The position numbers and the translations under genes are program-made. This document shows, one piece after another, positions 46,024 to 46,468 of a stretch of DNA of 46,468 bases. The stretch is from an uncultured Oscillospiraceae bacterium (lineage in GTDB: Bacteria > Bacillota > Clostridia > Oscillospirales > Oscillospiraceae): contig CALXDD010000020.1 of assembly GCA_944386985.1 (NCBI GenBank), positions 1-46,468 on the forward strand, in the 5' to 3' direction. Numbering within the stretch: position 1 is the stretch's first letter; every line of letters starts with the position of its first letter. The notes beneath the pieces were generated by a model. That model saw only the letters and a program-made list of their open reading frames with translations. It was not told the DNA's origin and made no database searches.

Positions 46024-46278
46024 TTACTCCTTAGGCTTAGTGTATGTCAAAGCCTGCGCACTGTCTCCGACACCTTTCGTGGTGGGATCTGCGACAATAC
46101 CAAGGATTGCAAGCACCGCAAAAACTGCATTTACAACAGCCAGCAGTTTGTTGCCAAGATCTCCAAGATCGAGCGTGATACCAAATACCGCCGCCACAAC
46201 TTGAATCAGGAGCAGCAAAGCCGGGATAAGGGCCACCCAAAATGTCTTGTTTTTCAGCCGAACTTTCCAATTAACCAT
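46024..46278 (-). CDS. Phage holin (phi LC3-type)
   Basis: 84 residues: charged N-end (MVNWKVRLKNKTFWVALIPA), two membrane helices with an LDLGDLG loop, and C-end GIVADPTTKGVGDSAQALTY, a typical pattern of phi LC3-family holins. It permeabilises the membrane for endolysin release. AAGGAGG lies upstream, and its start overlaps the stop of the upstream phage gene by 8 bp. Confidence 0.9.
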   Translation of the reverse strand: MVNWKVRLKNKTFWVALIPALLLLIQVVAAVFGITLDLGDLGNKLLAVVNAVFAVLAILGIVADPTTKGVGDSAQALTYTKPKE

Positions 46279-46468
46279 CGTTTACCTCCTTGCGCAAGCG
46301 GTCGATTACTGTCGCAGCTTCTTGGCGAGTCAGAGGCGCTTGGGGCTTTGTTCCGTCGAAGATCCCCTCATCCGTCAGTTTGTCCCAGGTGTTGGCCGCC
46401 CATCCGCTGGCCGTCTTTGCGGCCTGCTCCGCCTCGTATTGGGCCATATAGGTTTTAAATTCCTCGTA
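46271..46468 (-). CDS. C-terminal part of a phage structural or lysis protein
   Basis: About 65 C-terminal residues in frame to the window edge. The end WDKLTDEGIFDGTKPQAPLT followed by RQEAATVIDRLRKEVNDG is the SLH-like C-terminal motif common on phage amidases and tail-associated proteins of Clostridia. The gene continues outside the window, so the main domain is unknown. Its stop overlaps the holin start. Confidence 0.7.
   Translation of the reverse strand, partial: YEEFKTYMAQYEAEQAAKTASGWAANTWDKLTDEGIFDGTKPQAPLTRQEAATVIDRLRKEVNDG

Overview
The window looks like a chromosomal segment of a GC-rich, spore-forming member of the Clostridia, most likely Oscillospirales (Flavonifractor/Lawsonibacter/Intestinimonas-like). 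The signs are the spoIIAA-spoIIAB-sigF operon, spoVAD-spoVAE, a ygeW/ygeY-type locus, strong Shine-Dalgarno sites, sigma-A promoters with 16-17 bp spacers and many U-tailed hairpin terminators. All family assignments come from reading the sequence and from memory; no search was run. The right end (after about 45.4 kb) changes to AT-rich DNA and a phage lysis module.

Layout. 0-4.1 kb: ygeW (partial) and ygeY on the minus strand, divergent from a YheO-type regulator and a PLP-dependent enzyme. 4.3-8.9 kb: a lipoprotein, a MATE exporter, an hsp20 gene behind a CIRCE element, and a coupled cassette of exported proteins of unknown function. 8.9-11.3 kb (minus): ylxM-ffh-rpsP-khpA. 11.4-12.3 kb (minus): a Gx-transporter/NusG-domain-II pair. 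12.34-12.52 kb: a probable unannotated small RNA with its own promoter and terminator. 12.8-16.5 kb: a small conserved protein, an NlpC/P60 hydrolase, a YitT protein and the sigma-F operon. 16.4-20.0 kb (minus): a two-component system with a 31-residue membrane peptide encoded between regulator and kinase, and a TIGR03915-type protein. 20.2-24.1 kb: a glycosyltransferase and a BlaI/M56 sensor pair. 24.2-27.7 kb (minus): copper module csoR/copA, interrupted by a large inverted-repeat element. 27.8-29.2 kb (minus): spoVAE and spoVAD. 29.4-35.0 kb: a zinc-ribbon protein, a CDF transporter, an ArsC-like protein, a sirtuin, two tRNA-Leu genes, an ECF sigma/RsgI pair with a secreted repeat protein, and a DtxR-type regulator.

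35.5-43.1 kb is the most distinctive region: a bacterial microcompartment (BMC) operon. It has an iron-type alcohol dehydrogenase, a PduL phosphotransacylase, a probable cargo protein, three EutN-type vertex proteins, two nearly identical PduA-type hexamer proteins, a PduT-type trimer protein, a PduS-type electron-transfer protein and a DeoC-like protein. No aldehyde dehydrogenase and no recognisable signature enzyme is present. The DeoC-like protein appears to lack the Schiff-base lysine and starts with an encapsulation-peptide-like helix, so the shell's chemistry cannot be read from known types.

43.3-46.5 kb: a zinc-dependent phospholipase C-like protein and an MFS transporter, then an AT-rich junction and a minus-strand phage lysis cassette (XhlA-like protein, holin, C-terminus of an upstream phage protein) that continues beyond the window.
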